Assembly: GCF_022179325.1 (NCBI RefSeq)
Contig: NZ_BPQQ01000023.1
Location: 44,354-108,353 of the forward strand
DNA: 64,000 bases
Source of the DNA: Methylobacterium isbiliense
GTDB lineage: Bacteria > Pseudomonadota > Alphaproteobacteria > Rhizobiales > Beijerinckiaceae
Direction: 5' to 3'
Position numbers and translations under genes: made by a program. Each line of letters begins with the position of its first letter. The first letter of the stretch is position 1. The notes under the pieces are model-generated. The model was not told where the DNA came from. It did no database searches and worked only from the letters and a program-made list of their open reading frames with translations. Of the stretch, positions 20,075-29,673 are shown in pieces.

Positions 20075-20275
20075 GGGAGCCTCTCGGGAAGCGGTCGGGG
20101 TGGAGGGGGATCGATGCGGGAAGCAACTGCCGCGCATCGTGCGGCGGAACCAATGGCCAAGCCGTAAACGCCGATGCCGCAAAGCCAAGCTTAAAACGGC
20201 CGAGCTTGTGCGGTTGCGAAGGGCCGTGGTCCGCGTGTCACACTGATGCGGGCGGGTGTCGGATGAGCGCCGGGC

Positions 20276-20647
20276 TCAGCCCTCGCCCGTCGCGCCGGAG
20301 AGGCGGCGGGCGATCTGCTCCACGCGCTCGGCGGCGCGACCGATCCCCTCCGCGAGACGGCTCTCGGCGGCGAGGCGGGCCTGCGCGGCCCCGTCCGCGG
20401 CCTCGCGCTGGGCGGCGATCTCGCGCTCTAGCGTCTCGATGCGCCGCCGCGTCTCGGCCAGTTCGTCCGAGAGGGTCAGCGCCGCCATCACGTGCAGGCG
20501 CATGTCGCCGATCTCGCCGAAAGCCTTGCGCATCTCGTCGATGCGGGCGTCGAGGCCGCGCGCCAGTTCCTCCAGATGGCGCTCCTCGCCCTCGCCGCAG
20601 GCCATCCGGTAGCTCTTGCCGGCGATGCTCACCGTGACCTGAGGCAT
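20276..20647 (-). CDS. zapA: Cell division protein ZapA
   Basis: A 123-residue FtsZ-ring stabiliser. The N-terminal globular head reads MPQVTVSIAGKSYRMACGEG and HLEELARGLDARIDEMRK, which is standard ZapA. The rest is a long coiled coil (about 50-110) for dimer and tetramer formation. ATG at 20647 has an excellent GGGAGGAG. DUF4164 lies upstream on the same strand, the usual alphaproteobacterial pair. Confidence 0.92.
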   Translation of the reverse strand: MPQVTVSIAGKSYRMACGEGEERHLEELARGLDARIDEMRKAFGEIGDMRLHVMAALTLSDELAETRRRIETLEREIAAQREAADGAAQARLAAESRLAEGIGRAAERVEQIARRLSGATGEG

Positions 20648-20780
20648 GACTCCTCCCGACGCAACCCGAGCACCCTTCGCCGCAGCGTGAACCGGCTTTG
20701 CGGCGACCATGATGCAGAAACAGAAACCTGAGCTGAATTGTGGGAGGCGGTTCAACCTCAAACTTTAAGGTGGCCCGCGA

Positions 20781-21074
20781 TCACTCCCCGGCGCGCCCGG
20801 CGGGTTCGCCGCGGGTGAGCACGCCCTCGACGGCGCCGATGGCCTGGCCCAGCCGCCGTTCGACCTCGTCGACCGTCGCCTCCGCCTCCGAGAGCCGCGC
20901 GCGGGTGCCGTCGAGTTCGGCCGCGAGCCGGGCGCGGTCCTGCTGCATCAGGTCGAGTTCGACTTCGAGGTCGCCGCGGCTGCGCTCGGCATCGAGTCGG
21001 CGCGCCACCGCGGATTCGAGCAGGGCGACGGTCGCTTCCAGCCGGCGCAGCGCGTCCTCCACCGCTGCCGTCAT
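20781..21074 (-). CDS. DUF4164 coiled-coil protein
   Basis: A 97-residue protein that is almost entirely coiled coil, with heptads from EDALRRLEATVALLESAV through LDLMQQDRARLAAELDGT to the end. DUF4164 proteins are encoded just before zapA in many Hyphomicrobiales, so a role in division-ring assembly is suspected, but no function is proven. The gap to zapA is 133 bp. It is divergent from gap. Confidence 0.85.
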   Translation of the reverse strand: MTAAVEDALRRLEATVALLESAVARRLDAERSRGDLEVELDLMQQDRARLAAELDGTRARLSEAEATVDEVERRLGQAIGAVEGVLTRGEPAGRAGE

Positions 21075-21443
21075 CGTCCACCCCCACGCCGGATACGCCG
21101 ACGGGAATCGTAGCGACAGCCGTCCGCTCCCGCAATCGCCCGAGGCCGCGGCCCCGCGGGTTTGACAGGCTAGGCCGTCATGTTAGGAAGCCGGCGCTCG
21201 CGCCGGGCCATGTCGGCCCGCGCCACGCCCTAGAACCCGGGTTGCCGTGACGTCTCCCGCCTCCACCGCCCGTGCCGCCCCATCGGGGCCGACCGGCGCG
21301 TGCGGGATGGCCGTTCCGGATGCGGCGCCTCATATCACCCCACATCCATCATCCAGGACGGCGCCCGGCCGTGCGGCGGCGCGCGCGTCCCTCAGCCGGA
21401 ACCGGGGGCGATGCGCTCCCGCTTCCTCTCGGGAGTCATCGTC
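21075..21443. promoter_or_regulatory. Divergent promoter region and long leader before gap
   Basis: A 369-bp gene-free stretch between DUF4164 and gap. TTGACA at 21162-21167 is a perfect -35 hexamer, with a weak TAGGAA near 21184 at about the right distance. This would give a gap leader of roughly 250 nt. GC-rich inverted repeats such as GGCGCTCGCGCC occur after it. No second gene or riboswitch was recognised. Confidence 0.45.
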
Positions 21444-22451
21444 ATGACGGTCAAGGTCGCCATCAACGGCTTCGGACGCATCGGCCGCAACGTGCTGCGG
21501 GCCATCAAGGAGGCCGGCCGCACGGATATCGAGGTGGTGGCCATCAACGATCTCGGCCCGGTCGAGACCAACGCCCACCTGCTGCGCTTCGACTCCGTGC
21601 ACGGCCGCTTCCCCGGCGAGGTGAAGGTCGAGGGCGACGCCATCGTGGTCGACGGCCAGCGCATCCGCGTCACCGCAGTGCGCAACCCGGCCGAACTGCC
21701 CCACCGCGAGCTCGGCGTCGACATCGCCCTCGAATGCACCGGGATCTTCACGGCGCGCGACAAGGCCAAGGCCCATCTCGATGCGGGCGCCAAGCGCGTC
21801 ATCGTCTCGGCCCCGGCCGACGGGGCCGACCTCACGGTCGTGTACGGCGTCAACCACGACAAGCTGACGGCCGATCACCTCGTGATCTCGAACGCGTCCT
21901 GCACCACGAACTGCCTCGCGCCGGTGGCCAAGGTGCTCAACGACGCGGTCGGCATCGAGCGCGGCTTCATGACGACGATCCACTCCTACACCAACGACCA
22001 GCCGTCGCTGGACCAGATGCACAAGGACCTCTACCGGGCGCGCGCCGCCGCGCTCTCGATGATCCCGACCTCCACGGGCGCCGCCAAGGCGGTGGGCCTC
22101 GTGCTGCCGGAGCTGAACGGCAAGCTCGACGGCACGGCGATCCGGGTGCCGACCCCGAACGTGTCGGTGGTGGACTTCAAGTTCGTGGCCAAGCGCGCGA
22201 CCTCGGTCGCCGAGATCAACGAGGCGATCAAGGCCGCGGCGAACGGCCCGCTCAAGGGCGTGCTCGGCTACACCGAAGCTCCCAACGTCTCGATCGACTT
22301 CAACCACGACCCGCATTCCTCGACCTTCCACATCGATCAGACCAAGGTGATGGACGGAACCTTCGTGCGGGTGCTGTCCTGGTACGACAACGAGTGGGGC
22401 TTCTCGAACCGCATGGCCGACACGGCGGTGGCCATGGCGAAGCTGATCTGA
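21444..22451 (+). CDS. gap: Glyceraldehyde-3-phosphate dehydrogenase, type I
   Basis: A 335-residue tetrameric enzyme of glycolysis, gluconeogenesis and the Calvin cycle. The N-terminal Rossmann motif is [14 protein letters not shown]. The catalytic Cys153 is in [12 protein letters not shown], the catalytic His in [10 protein letters not shown], and [12 protein letters not shown] is near the C-terminus. ATG at 21444 with CGGGAG upstream gives the family start [10 protein letters not shown]; longer frames to 21300 are rejected. It heads a same-strand run with pgk and fba. Confidence 0.97.
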   Translation: MTVKVAINGFGRIGRNVLRAIKEAGRTDIEVVAINDLGPVETNAHLLRFDSVHGRFPGEVKVEGDAIVVDGQRIRVTAVRNPAELPHRELGVDIALECTGIFTARDKAKAHLDAGAKRVIVSAPADGADLTVVYGVNHDKLTADHLVISNASCTTNCLAPVAKVLNDAVGIERGFMTTIHSYTNDQPSLDQMHKDLYRARAAALSMIPTSTGAAKAVGLVLPELNGKLDGTAIRVPTPNVSVVDFKFVAKRATSVAEINEAIKAAANGPLKGVLGYTEAPNVSIDFNHDPHSSTFHIDQTKVMDGTFVRVLSWYDNEWGFSNRMADTAVAMAKLI

Positions 22452-22575
22452 GGCGGCGCCGGCCGGGGTTCCTCGCGCCAGGCGCGAGGGCCCGCGGCCG
22501 CACCGGACCGACGGATCGGGCCCCCGTTCACCCGACACCCGCGCCCGCTGCGGCGGCGCGAGCCGAGGAGCCGCC

Positions 22576-23073
22576 ATGATCGACGCGACGGACGCCAACC
22601 GCTCCCCCCAGGGCCAGAGTTCCCCCCAAGGTCATGCCGCGGGCTCCCTGTCGGGCACGACCTCCGGGACCATGCCGGTGCCGGCCGGCCCGCCTCCCTT
22701 GCCGGCGCCCGCCGAGCCGCCCCGCCCGGCACCGGCCGGCGCCGGCCCGGGCCTGCCCCAGACGGTGATCGACCAGCTCGCGCGCATCGAGGACAAGGCC
22801 TCGCGCATCGAGGACAAGTATGCCCGCTCGGAGGCGCTGCTCGCCCGCGTCGAGGATCGGGTGCAGGAGGCCGGCTCCCGCATGAACGAGGCGGCCCGGC
22901 AAGCCGACCTCGCGGCGCTCCGCAGCGAGGTGCGGGCCGTCTCCGAACGCACCCGGCGCCTGCCCGGCCTCGGCCTGCTGCTTCTCACCGCCCTCATCAC
23001 CGCCGTGCTGACGGTGGCGCTCACCCTCGCGGCCCAGCGCCTGAACCTGCAGTCCCTGATCCCGCCGCGCTGA
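22576..23073 (+). CDS. Membrane-anchored coiled-coil protein between gap and pgk, unknown
   Basis: A 165-residue protein with ATG at 22576 (GAGGAG upstream). A Ser/Gly/Gln-rich then Pro/Ala-rich N-terminus (1-60) leads to a coiled coil built on repeats of [19 protein letters not shown] (about 70-130). One C-terminal membrane helix follows ([20 protein letters not shown], about 132-152). This predicts a tail-anchored inner-membrane protein with a cytoplasmic stalk. I know no function. The place between gap and pgk suggests co-expression with central carbon genes. Confidence 0.75.
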   Translation: MIDATDANRSPQGQSSPQGHAAGSLSGTTSGTMPVPAGPPPLPAPAEPPRPAPAGAGPGLPQTVIDQLARIEDKASRIEDKYARSEALLARVEDRVQEAGSRMNEAARQADLAALRSEVRAVSERTRRLPGLGLLLLTALITAVLTVALTLAAQRLNLQSLIPPR

Positions 23074-23096
23074 CCCCCGACAGAAGGCCGATGCCG

Positions 23097-24299
23097 ATGA
23101 CCCGTTTCCGCACCCTCGACGATGCCGGCGCGCTCCGGGGCAAGCGCGTGCTCGTGCGCGTCGACCTCAACGTTCCGATGGACAACGGCCGCGTCACGGA
23201 CGCGACCCGCATCACCCGCGTGCTGCCGACGATCCGCGAGGTGATCGAGGCCGGCGGGCGCGTGGTGCTGCTCGCGCATTTCGGCCGGCCGAAAGGCAAG
23301 CCGAACGACACGGAATCGCTGCGCCCGATCGCCGAGGCGGTGCAGAAGGAACTCGGCCGCCCGGTCGCCTTCGCGGCGGATTGCATCGGCGAGGGTGCGG
23401 CCGAGGCGGTGGCGCGCCTGCGCGACGGCGACGTGGTGATGCTGGAAAACACCCGCTTCCATGCGGGCGAGGAGAAGAACGATCCGGACTTCGTGCGGGC
23501 GCTCGCCGCCAACGGCGACGTCTACGTCAACGAGGCCTTCTCGGCCTCGCACCGGGCGCACGCCTCGACGGAAGGCCTCGCCCACGTCCTGCCGGCCTAT
23601 GCGGGGCGCCTGATGCAGGCGGAGATCGAGGCGCTCTCGAAGGGGCTGGAGGCCCCGAGCCGCCCGGTGCTCGCCATCGTGGGCGGCTCCAAGGTCTCGA
23701 CCAAGATCGACCTGCTGCAGAACCTCGTGGCCAAGGTCGACGCGCTGGTGATCGGCGGGGGCATGGCCAACACCTTCCTGCACGCCACCGGCCTGCCGGT
23801 CGGCAAGTCGCTCTGCGAGAAGGATCTGGCCGGGACGGCGCTGCGCATCATCGAGGCGGCGCGCGAGGCGAACTGCGCCATCATCCTGCCGGTGGACGCC
23901 GTGGTGGCGGAGGAGTTCAAGGCGGGCGCGCCGCACCGCACCTACGGCATCGACGCGATCCCCGAGGCGGGGATGATCCTCGACATCGGCAGCCAGTCGG
24001 TCGAGCGGATCGCCGCGGCGCTCAACGACGCCCGGACGCTGGTCTGGAACGGGCCGGTCGGCGCCTTCGAGTTCGCGCCCTTCGACCAGGGCACGGTGGC
24101 GGCGGCCCGCCACGCGGCCGAGCGCACCCGGGCGGGCAAGCTCGTCTCGGTAGCGGGCGGCGGCGACACGGTGGCGGCGCTCAACCATGCGGGCGTCGCG
24201 GGAGACTTCACCTACGTGTCGACCGCGGGCGGGGCCTTCCTCGAATGGCTGGAAGGCAAGCCGCTGCCGGGCGTCGACGCGCTGCGCCTCAAGGCGTGA
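23097..24299 (+). CDS. pgk: Phosphoglycerate kinase
   Basis: A 400-residue enzyme that transfers phosphate between 1,3-bisphosphoglycerate and ADP. Substrate-binding blocks are [19 protein letters not shown] and [10 protein letters not shown]. The nucleotide region has [17 protein letters not shown] and a C-terminal [11 protein letters not shown]. Of two ATGs (23091 and 23097), the second is better spaced from AGAAGG at 23082 and matches the family's MTxFRTLDD start. It follows the unknown membrane protein by 23 bp. Confidence 0.97.
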   Translation: MTRFRTLDDAGALRGKRVLVRVDLNVPMDNGRVTDATRITRVLPTIREVIEAGGRVVLLAHFGRPKGKPNDTESLRPIAEAVQKELGRPVAFAADCIGEGAAEAVARLRDGDVVMLENTRFHAGEEKNDPDFVRALAANGDVYVNEAFSASHRAHASTEGLAHVLPAYAGRLMQAEIEALSKGLEAPSRPVLAIVGGSKVSTKIDLLQNLVAKVDALVIGGGMANTFLHATGLPVGKSLCEKDLAGTALRIIEAAREANCAIILPVDAVVAEEFKAGAPHRTYGIDAIPEAGMILDIGSQSVERIAAALNDARTLVWNGPVGAFEFAPFDQGTVAAARHAAERTRAGKLVSVAGGGDTVAALNHAGVAGDFTYVSTAGGAFLEWLEGKPLPGVDALRLKA

Positions 24300-24325
24300 G
24301 GCGTTCGGTCCAGGCGGTGCCGCGC

Positions 24326-24354
24326 AGGACGCCGCCGCCCCGTTCGCCTATAAT
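24326..24354 (+). promoter_or_regulatory. Candidate sigma-70 promoter for fba
   Basis: A perfect TATAAT -10 (24349-24354) lies in the 85-bp pgk-fba gap, with a weak -35 (CAGGAC, 24326-24331) at 17 bp. The transcript would start near 24361, leaving a short leader with the CGGAGGG ribosome site. Confidence 0.45.
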
Positions 24355-24384
24355 TGCAACCACACGATACCGTCGGAGGGTAAG

Positions 24385-25470
24385 ATGGCGCGCATCACGC
24401 TGAGGCAGCTTCTGGATCACGCCGCCGAGCACGGCTACGGCGTGCCGGCCTTCAACATCAACAACATGGAGCAGGGCCTCGCCATCATGGCGGCGGCGGA
24501 TGCCTGCGACGCGCCCGTCATCCTGCAGGCCAGCCGCGGCGCGCGCGCCTATGCCAACGACGTCGTGCTGGCCAAGCTGATCGACGGGCTGGTGGAGATC
24601 TATCCCCACATCCCGGTCTGCATGCATCTCGACCACGGGAACAACGAGGCGACCTGCGCCACGGCGATCCAGTACGGCTTCACCTCGGTGATGATGGACG
24701 GATCGCTCAAGGCCGACGGCAAGACCCCGGCCGACTACGCCTACAACGTCGAGATCACCCGCAAGGTGACCGAGATGGCGCACTGGGCCGGCGTCTCGGT
24801 GGAGGGCGAGCTCGGGGTGCTCGGCTCGCTGGAGAGCGGGCAGGGCGAGGCCGAGGACGGCCACGGCGCGGAGGGGACCCTCTCGCACGACCAGCTCCTC
24901 ACCGACCCGGCCGAAGCGGAGAAGTTCGTGGCGGCCACCAAGGTCGACGCCCTCGCGGTCGCGATGGGCACCTCGCACGGCGCCTACAAGTTCACCCGCA
25001 AGCCCGACGGCGCGGTGCTGGCGATGCACGTGATCGAGGAGATCCACCGCCGCCTGCCGAACACGCACCTCGTGATGCACGGCTCGTCCTCGGTGCCGCA
25101 GGACCTGCAGGACATCATCAACCAGTACGGCGGCGAGATGAAGCCGACCTGGGGCGTGCCGGTGGAGGAGATCCAGCGCGGCATCAAGCACGGCGTGCGT
25201 AAGATCAACATCGATACCGACAACCGGATGGCGATGACCGGCCAGATCCGCAAGATCCTGAGCGAGAACAAGGCCGAGTTCGACCCGCGCAAGTACCTCA
25301 AGCCCGCCATGGAGGCGATGACGAAGCTGTGCAAGCAGCGCTTCGAGGAGTTCGGGACGGCGGGCCATGCCGGCAAGATCCGGCCGGTCGCGCTGTCGGA
25401 GATGGCCAAGCGCTACGCCGCCGGCAAGCTCGACCCGTCCTTCGGCGCCACCAAGCAGGCGGCGGAGTAA
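24385..25470 (+). CDS. fba: Fructose-bisphosphate aldolase, class II
   Basis: A 361-residue zinc-dependent aldolase of the Calvin-cycle subtype. Zinc ligands and active-site blocks are visible: MHLDHGNN near 92, VEGELGVLG near 145, [12 protein letters not shown] near 194, and VMHGSSSVP near 232, followed by [17 protein letters not shown] at 24385 has CGGAGGG upstream. It acts after gap and pgk in gluconeogenesis or before them in glycolysis; in this organism group it may serve ribulose regeneration or sugar synthesis. Confidence 0.97.
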   Translation: MARITLRQLLDHAAEHGYGVPAFNINNMEQGLAIMAAADACDAPVILQASRGARAYANDVVLAKLIDGLVEIYPHIPVCMHLDHGNNEATCATAIQYGFTSVMMDGSLKADGKTPADYAYNVEITRKVTEMAHWAGVSVEGELGVLGSLESGQGEAEDGHGAEGTLSHDQLLTDPAEAEKFVAATKVDALAVAMGTSHGAYKFTRKPDGAVLAMHVIEEIHRRLPNTHLVMHGSSSVPQDLQDIINQYGGEMKPTWGVPVEEIQRGIKHGVRKINIDTDNRMAMTGQIRKILSENKAEFDPRKYLKPAMEAMTKLCKQRFEEFGTAGHAGKIRPVALSEMAKRYAAGKLDPSFGATKQAAE

Positions 25471-25546
25471 CCGCCGGAACCGGCGCAGAACCGCCTCGCC
25501 CCGACGGGGCGGCGGGCTCGCGCCGGCTCTGGGCCTCCGATCAGGC

Positions 25547-26188
25547 ATGAGCGAACCCTCCACCCGCCTCGTCCTGCTTTCCGGCCCGGAGGCCGGGCCG
25601 GACCTCGTGCCGCGCCTCGCGGCGGCCTGTGCGGCCGGCGACGTGGCGGCCGTGATCCTGCGGCTCGCGCCCGCCGACGAGCGCAGCCTCGTCAAGCTTG
25701 TCAAGCAGCTCGCCCCCGCCGCGCAGGCGGCGGGCGCGGCGGTGGTGATCTCGTGCGCCGCGCCTGGCCTCGACCTCGTCTCGGTGGCGGCCCGGGGCGG
25801 CGCGGAGGGGGTGCACGCCCTCGCGGCCGAGGAGCCGGCCGCGGAGCTGCGCGACCTGCGCGAGCGCCTGCGCGAGGGGCGCATCCTCGGCGCGGGCCGC
25901 CTGCGCTCGCGCCACGCCGCCATGGAGGCGGGGGAGGCGGGCGTCGACTACGTGCTGTTCGGCGAGTCCGGCTCCGCGGCGCCCGAGGACGTGCGCGCCC
26001 AGGCCGCGTGGTGGGCCGAGATCTTCGAGACGCCCTGCATCGCGGTGGCGCGCAGCCTCGAGGCGGTGGCCGACCTCGCCGCCACGGGGGCCGAATTCAT
26101 CGGCCTCGACGCGGCCCTCTGGGACGGGCCGGACGGTGCGGCAGCCGTGGCGGCCGCGCAGGCGCGGCTTGCGGGAGACGGTCCGTGA
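25547..26188 (+). CDS. Thiamine-phosphate-synthase-like (ThiE-fold) protein
   Basis: A 213-residue TIM-barrel protein. LRDLRERLREGRILGAGRLR, VDYVLFGESG and a C-terminal GAEFIGLDAALWDG recall ThiE, in particular the GVDYVxFGP and phosphate-binding parts. However, the usual ThiE pyrophosphate and thiazole motifs are degenerate, so true thiamine synthesis is doubtful. It begins at ATG 25547 after fba and its TGA overlaps the next gene's GTG (GTGA at 26185-26188), which implies translational coupling with the Sel1-repeat protein. Confidence 0.75.
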   Translation: MSEPSTRLVLLSGPEAGPDLVPRLAAACAAGDVAAVILRLAPADERSLVKLVKQLAPAAQAAGAAVVISCAAPGLDLVSVAARGGAEGVHALAAEEPAAELRDLRERLREGRILGAGRLRSRHAAMEAGEAGVDYVLFGESGSAAPEDVRAQAAWWAEIFETPCIAVARSLEAVADLAATGAEFIGLDAALWDGPDGAAAVAAAQARLAGDGP

Positions 26189-27153
26189 GGCGGCTCCTCG
26201 CAGCCGTCGCGCTGCTGGCCGTCCCGTCGGTTGCGCTCGCGGCCGGCCCGGCGCCCGCCGCGCCGACCAACCTGCTCCCCGGCTCCTCGACCCTGCCGCC
26301 CGCCGTCGGCTCGGACGATCCCAAGGCCGACGTCGCCTACGGCGCCTACCAGCGCGGCTACTACGTGACGGCGTTCCGGGAGGCGACGAAGCGGCTGGAG
26401 CGCGCCAAGACCGACGCCGCGGCCATGACGCTGCTCGGCGAACTCTACAACCAGGGCCTCGGCGTGCGCCAGGATCCCGCCAAGGCGGCGGAATGGTACC
26501 GGCTGGCGGCGAATCTGGGCGACCCGCATGCCGCCGCGATCCTCGGCATGATGGCGATCGAGGGCCGGGGCATGGCCAAGGATCCGGCGGCGGGCCGGGC
26601 GTGGCTGGAGAAGGCAGCGGCGAAGGGCGAGGCGGCAGCGAGCTACAACCTCGCCCTGATCCTGCTCGCGACCGGGATCCCCGACGATCTCACGCGCGCC
26701 GGCGGCCTCCTGCGCCGGGCGGCGGACCAGGAATTGCCGGCCGCCCAGCACGCGCTCGGCATCCTCTACCTCAAGGGGCGGGGCGTGCCCAAGGATGCGG
26801 CCCGGGCCGCGCAGCTGTTTCGTCGCGCGGCCGACAACGGCGACGTGGCGGCGCAGGTCGAATTCTCGATCCTGCTGTTCAACGGGGAGGGCGTGCCGCG
26901 GGACGAGGCGCGGGCCGCCCGCTACTTCCGGCATGCGGCGGGGCGGGGCAACGCGGTGGCGCAGAACCGCATCGCCCGCCTCTACGCCGCCGGGCGGGGG
27001 GTGCCGAAGAACCTCGTCGAGGCGGCGGCCTGGGACATGGCGGCGGCGGCGCAAGGCTTGAGCGACGCTTGGCTCACCCAGGCGCTCGCGGGGCTGACCC
27101 CGGACGAGCGAGCCCGCGCCGAACGCCTTGCCGCCGACCGGATGACGCCTTAA
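26185..27153 (+). CDS. Secreted Sel1-repeat (TPR-like) protein
   Basis: A 322-residue protein with a signal peptide ending SVALAAG. About six Sel1-like repeats of roughly 36 residues follow, for example YNQGLGVRQDPAKAAEWYRL, AIEGRGMAKDPAAGRAWLEK, YLKGRGVPKDAARAAQLFRR and YAAGRGVPKNLVEAAAWDMA. Such solenoids are protein-binding scaffolds in the periplasm. GTG at 26185 overlaps the preceding stop by four bases. The partner is unknown; the arrangement with a ThiE-like gene recurs in relatives, as far as I recall. Confidence 0.88.
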   Translation: MRRLLAAVALLAVPSVALAAGPAPAAPTNLLPGSSTLPPAVGSDDPKADVAYGAYQRGYYVTAFREATKRLERAKTDAAAMTLLGELYNQGLGVRQDPAKAAEWYRLAANLGDPHAAAILGMMAIEGRGMAKDPAAGRAWLEKAAAKGEAAASYNLALILLATGIPDDLTRAGGLLRRAADQELPAAQHALGILYLKGRGVPKDAARAAQLFRRAADNGDVAAQVEFSILLFNGEGVPRDEARAARYFRHAAGRGNAVAQNRIARLYAAGRGVPKNLVEAAAWDMAAAAQGLSDAWLTQALAGLTPDERARAERLAADRMTP

Positions 27154-27247
27154 GGCCGCTCACGACGTCGAGAGGGCGGTCCCTTCCCCGCGACGGCGCG
27201 CTCCGCGCCCGCATCGCGCGTGCGGCCGCCGAACCCGGGACCGCCGC

Positions 27248-28042
27248 ATGATCAACTCTCCCCTGATGACCGTGATGGTCGATGCCGTGCGCAAGGCCGC
27301 GCGCGGCCTCAAGCGCGATTTCGGCGAGGTCGAGAACCTCCAGGTCTCGCGTAAGGGGCCGGGCAACTTCGTCTCAGCCGCCGACAAGCGGGCGGAGGCG
27401 GTGCTGCGCGAGGCGCTGATGAAGGCCCGGCCCGGCTACAGCCTCGTGATGGAGGAGGGCGGCGCCATCGAGGGGCCGGACAAGACCCACACCTGGCATG
27501 TCGATCCCCTCGACGGCACCACCAACTTCCTGCACGGGATCCCGCATTTCTGCATCTCGGTGGGGCTGGAACGCGAGGGCCACATCGTCGCCGGGGTGAT
27601 CTACGACCCGATCAAGGACGAGTTGTTCATCGCCGAGCGCGGCAAGGGCGCCTTCCTCAACAACCGCCGCCTGCGGGTCTCGGGCCGCAGCGACCTCGCG
27701 GATGCGCTGGTGGCCTACGGCTCGCCCTATCTCGGGCGCGGCAACCACCCGCGGCTGCTCAAGGAACTCGGGACCGTGATGGCCGTGACGGGCGGCGTGC
27801 GCCGCTACGGCTCGGCCGCCCTCGACCTCGCCTACGTGGCCTGCGGGCGGGTCGATCTCTACTGGGAGCGCGACCTGCAGACCTGGGATCTCGCGGCGGG
27901 CCTGATCCTCGTGCGCGAGGCCGGCGGCTTCGCGAGCAGCGCCGATGGCGGGCCGGACGCGCTCGCGGCCCGCTCGGTCGCCTGCGGCAACGAGGGGCTG
28001 CATCGCGACCTGATCGCGCTGCTGCGCAAGGCCAACCAGTAG
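27248..28042 (+). CDS. suhB: Inositol monophosphatase family protein
   Basis: A 264-residue metal-dependent phosphatase. The main motif [15 protein letters not shown] (about 83-97) carries the Mg2+ ligands. EEGG supplies the upstream glutamates, and the second motif is [20 protein letters not shown] with the WD pair. The N-terminus matches SuhB ([20 protein letters not shown]). It hydrolyses inositol-1-phosphate and related sugar phosphates; a separate role of E. coli SuhB in rRNA transcription may or may not apply here. Confidence 0.92.
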   Translation: MINSPLMTVMVDAVRKAARGLKRDFGEVENLQVSRKGPGNFVSAADKRAEAVLREALMKARPGYSLVMEEGGAIEGPDKTHTWHVDPLDGTTNFLHGIPHFCISVGLEREGHIVAGVIYDPIKDELFIAERGKGAFLNNRRLRVSGRSDLADALVAYGSPYLGRGNHPRLLKELGTVMAVTGGVRRYGSAALDLAYVACGRVDLYWERDLQTWDLAAGLILVREAGGFASSADGGPDALAARSVACGNEGLHRDLIALLRKANQ

Positions 28043-28118
28043 GGGGGCTCTGGAAAGGGCGCGCGCGATCTGGTCTAACGCCTGCGCTTTCCTCGCTGAG
28101 CGACGACAAAGGCCCCGC

Positions 28119-28664
28119 ATGGATCCGCGCACCCTCACGGCGCTGAAGGAGTCGATCCGCTCGATTCCCGACTACCCGAAGCCCGGCATCGTCTTCCGGG
28201 ACATCACGACCCTGCTCGGGGACGCGCGGGCCTTCCGGCGCGCCGTGGACGCCCTGGTGCATCCCTTCGCGGGCGGGCGCATCGATCAGGTGGCGGGCAT
28301 CGAGGCGCGGGGCTTCATCCTCGGCGGCGCGGTGGCCCACCAGCTCTCCTCGGGCTTCGTGCCGATCCGCAAGAAGGGCAAGCTGCCCCACGCCACGGTC
28401 TCGATCGCCTACGCGCTCGAATACGGCACCGACGAGATGGAGATCCACTCCGACGCGGTGAAGCCGGGGGACCGGGTGGTGCTGGTGGACGACCTGATCG
28501 CCACGGGGGGCACCGCCACGGCCGCGGTCGAGCTGCTGCGCCGGATCGGCGCCGAGGTGGTGGCCGCCTGCTTCGTCATCGACCTGCCCGAACTCGGCGG
28601 CGCCGCCAAGCTGCGCGCCCTCGACGTGCCGGTCTGGACCCTGCTGGAATTCGAGGGACACTGA
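28119..28664 (+). CDS. apt: Adenine phosphoribosyltransferase
   Basis: A 181-residue purine-salvage enzyme that makes AMP from adenine and PRPP. The PRPP-binding motif is [17 protein letters not shown] (about 122-138). Upstream are [19 protein letters not shown] and [17 protein letters not shown], which are diagnostic for Apt rather than other PRTases. Length and ATG start at 28119 are normal for the family. Confidence 0.97.
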   Translation: MDPRTLTALKESIRSIPDYPKPGIVFRDITTLLGDARAFRRAVDALVHPFAGGRIDQVAGIEARGFILGGAVAHQLSSGFVPIRKKGKLPHATVSIAYALEYGTDEMEIHSDAVKPGDRVVLVDDLIATGGTATAAVELLRRIGAEVVAACFVIDLPELGGAAKLRALDVPVWTLLEFEGH

Positions 28665-28800
28665 ACCCATCCGCCGAGGCGGAATCGGTTCGGCGGATGA
28701 GGCTGGTGCGGAAGCGAGAGGCCACGCAGAAGAGCCTCGGGCGCTTCTGCCCGGAACCGGCCGGCGCATCGGGGCGCCCAACCGGCAGAGGAGGACGCCG

Positions 28801-29673
28801 ATGACCGATCTCGCCGCCCGCCGCGCCGCCTTCCGGGCGCTGCACGGCGCGGGCTGCTTCGTGATGCCGAACCCCTGGGATCTGGGCACCGCCCGCTATC
28901 TCGCCGGCCTCGGCTTCCCGGCGCTCGCCACCACGAGTTCGGGTTTCGCCTTCACGCGCGCCCTGCCGGACACCGACTGGGCGGTGCCGCGCGACGCGAT
29001 GCTCGGCCACATCGCCGAGATCGCGGCCGCCACGGACCTGCCGGTCAACGCCGACTTCGAATCCGGCTACGCGCACGACCCGGAGGGCGTCGCGCGGAAC
29101 GTCGCCCTCTGCGTCGGGACCGGCGTTGCCGGCCTGTCGATCGAGGACGCGACCGGCTCGGCCGAGACGCCGCTCTACGAGTTCGGCCAAGCGGTGGAGC
29201 GCATCCGGGCGGCGCGGCAGGCCATCGACGCCACGGGCGCGGACGTGCTGCTCACCGGGCGCTGCGAGGCCTACCTCACCGGCCATGCCGAGCCGCTGCG
29301 CGAGGCGATCCGCCGCCTCCAGGCCTATGCGGAGGCCGGAGCGGAGGTGCTCTACGCGCCGGGACCGAAGCGCCGCGAGGAGATCCGCGACCTCGTGGCG
29401 GCCCTGAGCCCGCGCCCGGTCAATATCCTGATGAGCACCAATCCCGGGCTGCGCGTCGCGGATCTGGCGGAACTCGGGGTACGCCGCATCAGCGTCGGCT
29501 CCGCGCTCGCCCGCGCCGCCTGGACGGGCTTCATCCGGGCGGCCAAGCGGATCAGCCAGGAGGGCAGCTTCGGCGGGTTCGACGGCTCGGTGAGCTTCGC
29601 CGAACTCAACGGCTTCTTCCGCAAGGATCTGGAAGCCAGGGAGGCGCGGACCCGCGACTCGGAGCGCCCGTGA
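28801..29673 (+). CDS. Isocitrate lyase / PEP mutase family enzyme
   Basis: A 290-residue (beta/alpha)8 enzyme of the PEP mutase/isocitrate lyase superfamily. VMPNPWDLGTARYLAGLGF starts the barrel. NADFESGYAHDPEGVARNV holds the metal-binding loop, GLSIEDATG the second, and LLTGRCEAYL the third. It lacks the KKCGH-type catalytic loop of isocitrate lyase. The substrate is unknown; members act on oxaloacetate, 2-methylisocitrate or phosphonopyruvate. ATG at 28801 has AGAGGAGG. Its stop overlaps the GTG of the GNAT fusion by four bases. Confidence 0.85.
   Translation: MTDLAARRAAFRALHGAGCFVMPNPWDLGTARYLAGLGFPALATTSSGFAFTRALPDTDWAVPRDAMLGHIAEIAAATDLPVNADFESGYAHDPEGVARNVALCVGTGVAGLSIEDATGSAETPLYEFGQAVERIRAARQAIDATGADVLLTGRCEAYLTGHAEPLREAIRRLQAYAEAGAEVLYAPGPKRREEIRDLVAALSPRPVNILMSTNPGLRVADLAELGVRRISVGSALARAAWTGFIRAAKRISQEGSFGGFDGSVSFAELNGFFRKDLEAREARTRDSERP

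Noticed and set aside
20075-20275. A 6S RNA gene beside zapA
   Set aside because: 6S RNA is often encoded near zapA, so I looked here and in the DUF4164-zapA gap. I could not draw a convincing long stem with a central bubble. A covariance-model search (Rfam 6S) would decide.
25547-26188. Calling this gene thiE
   Set aside because: Only part of the ThiE motifs is visible and there are no other thiamine genes around, so a ThiE-like label is safer.
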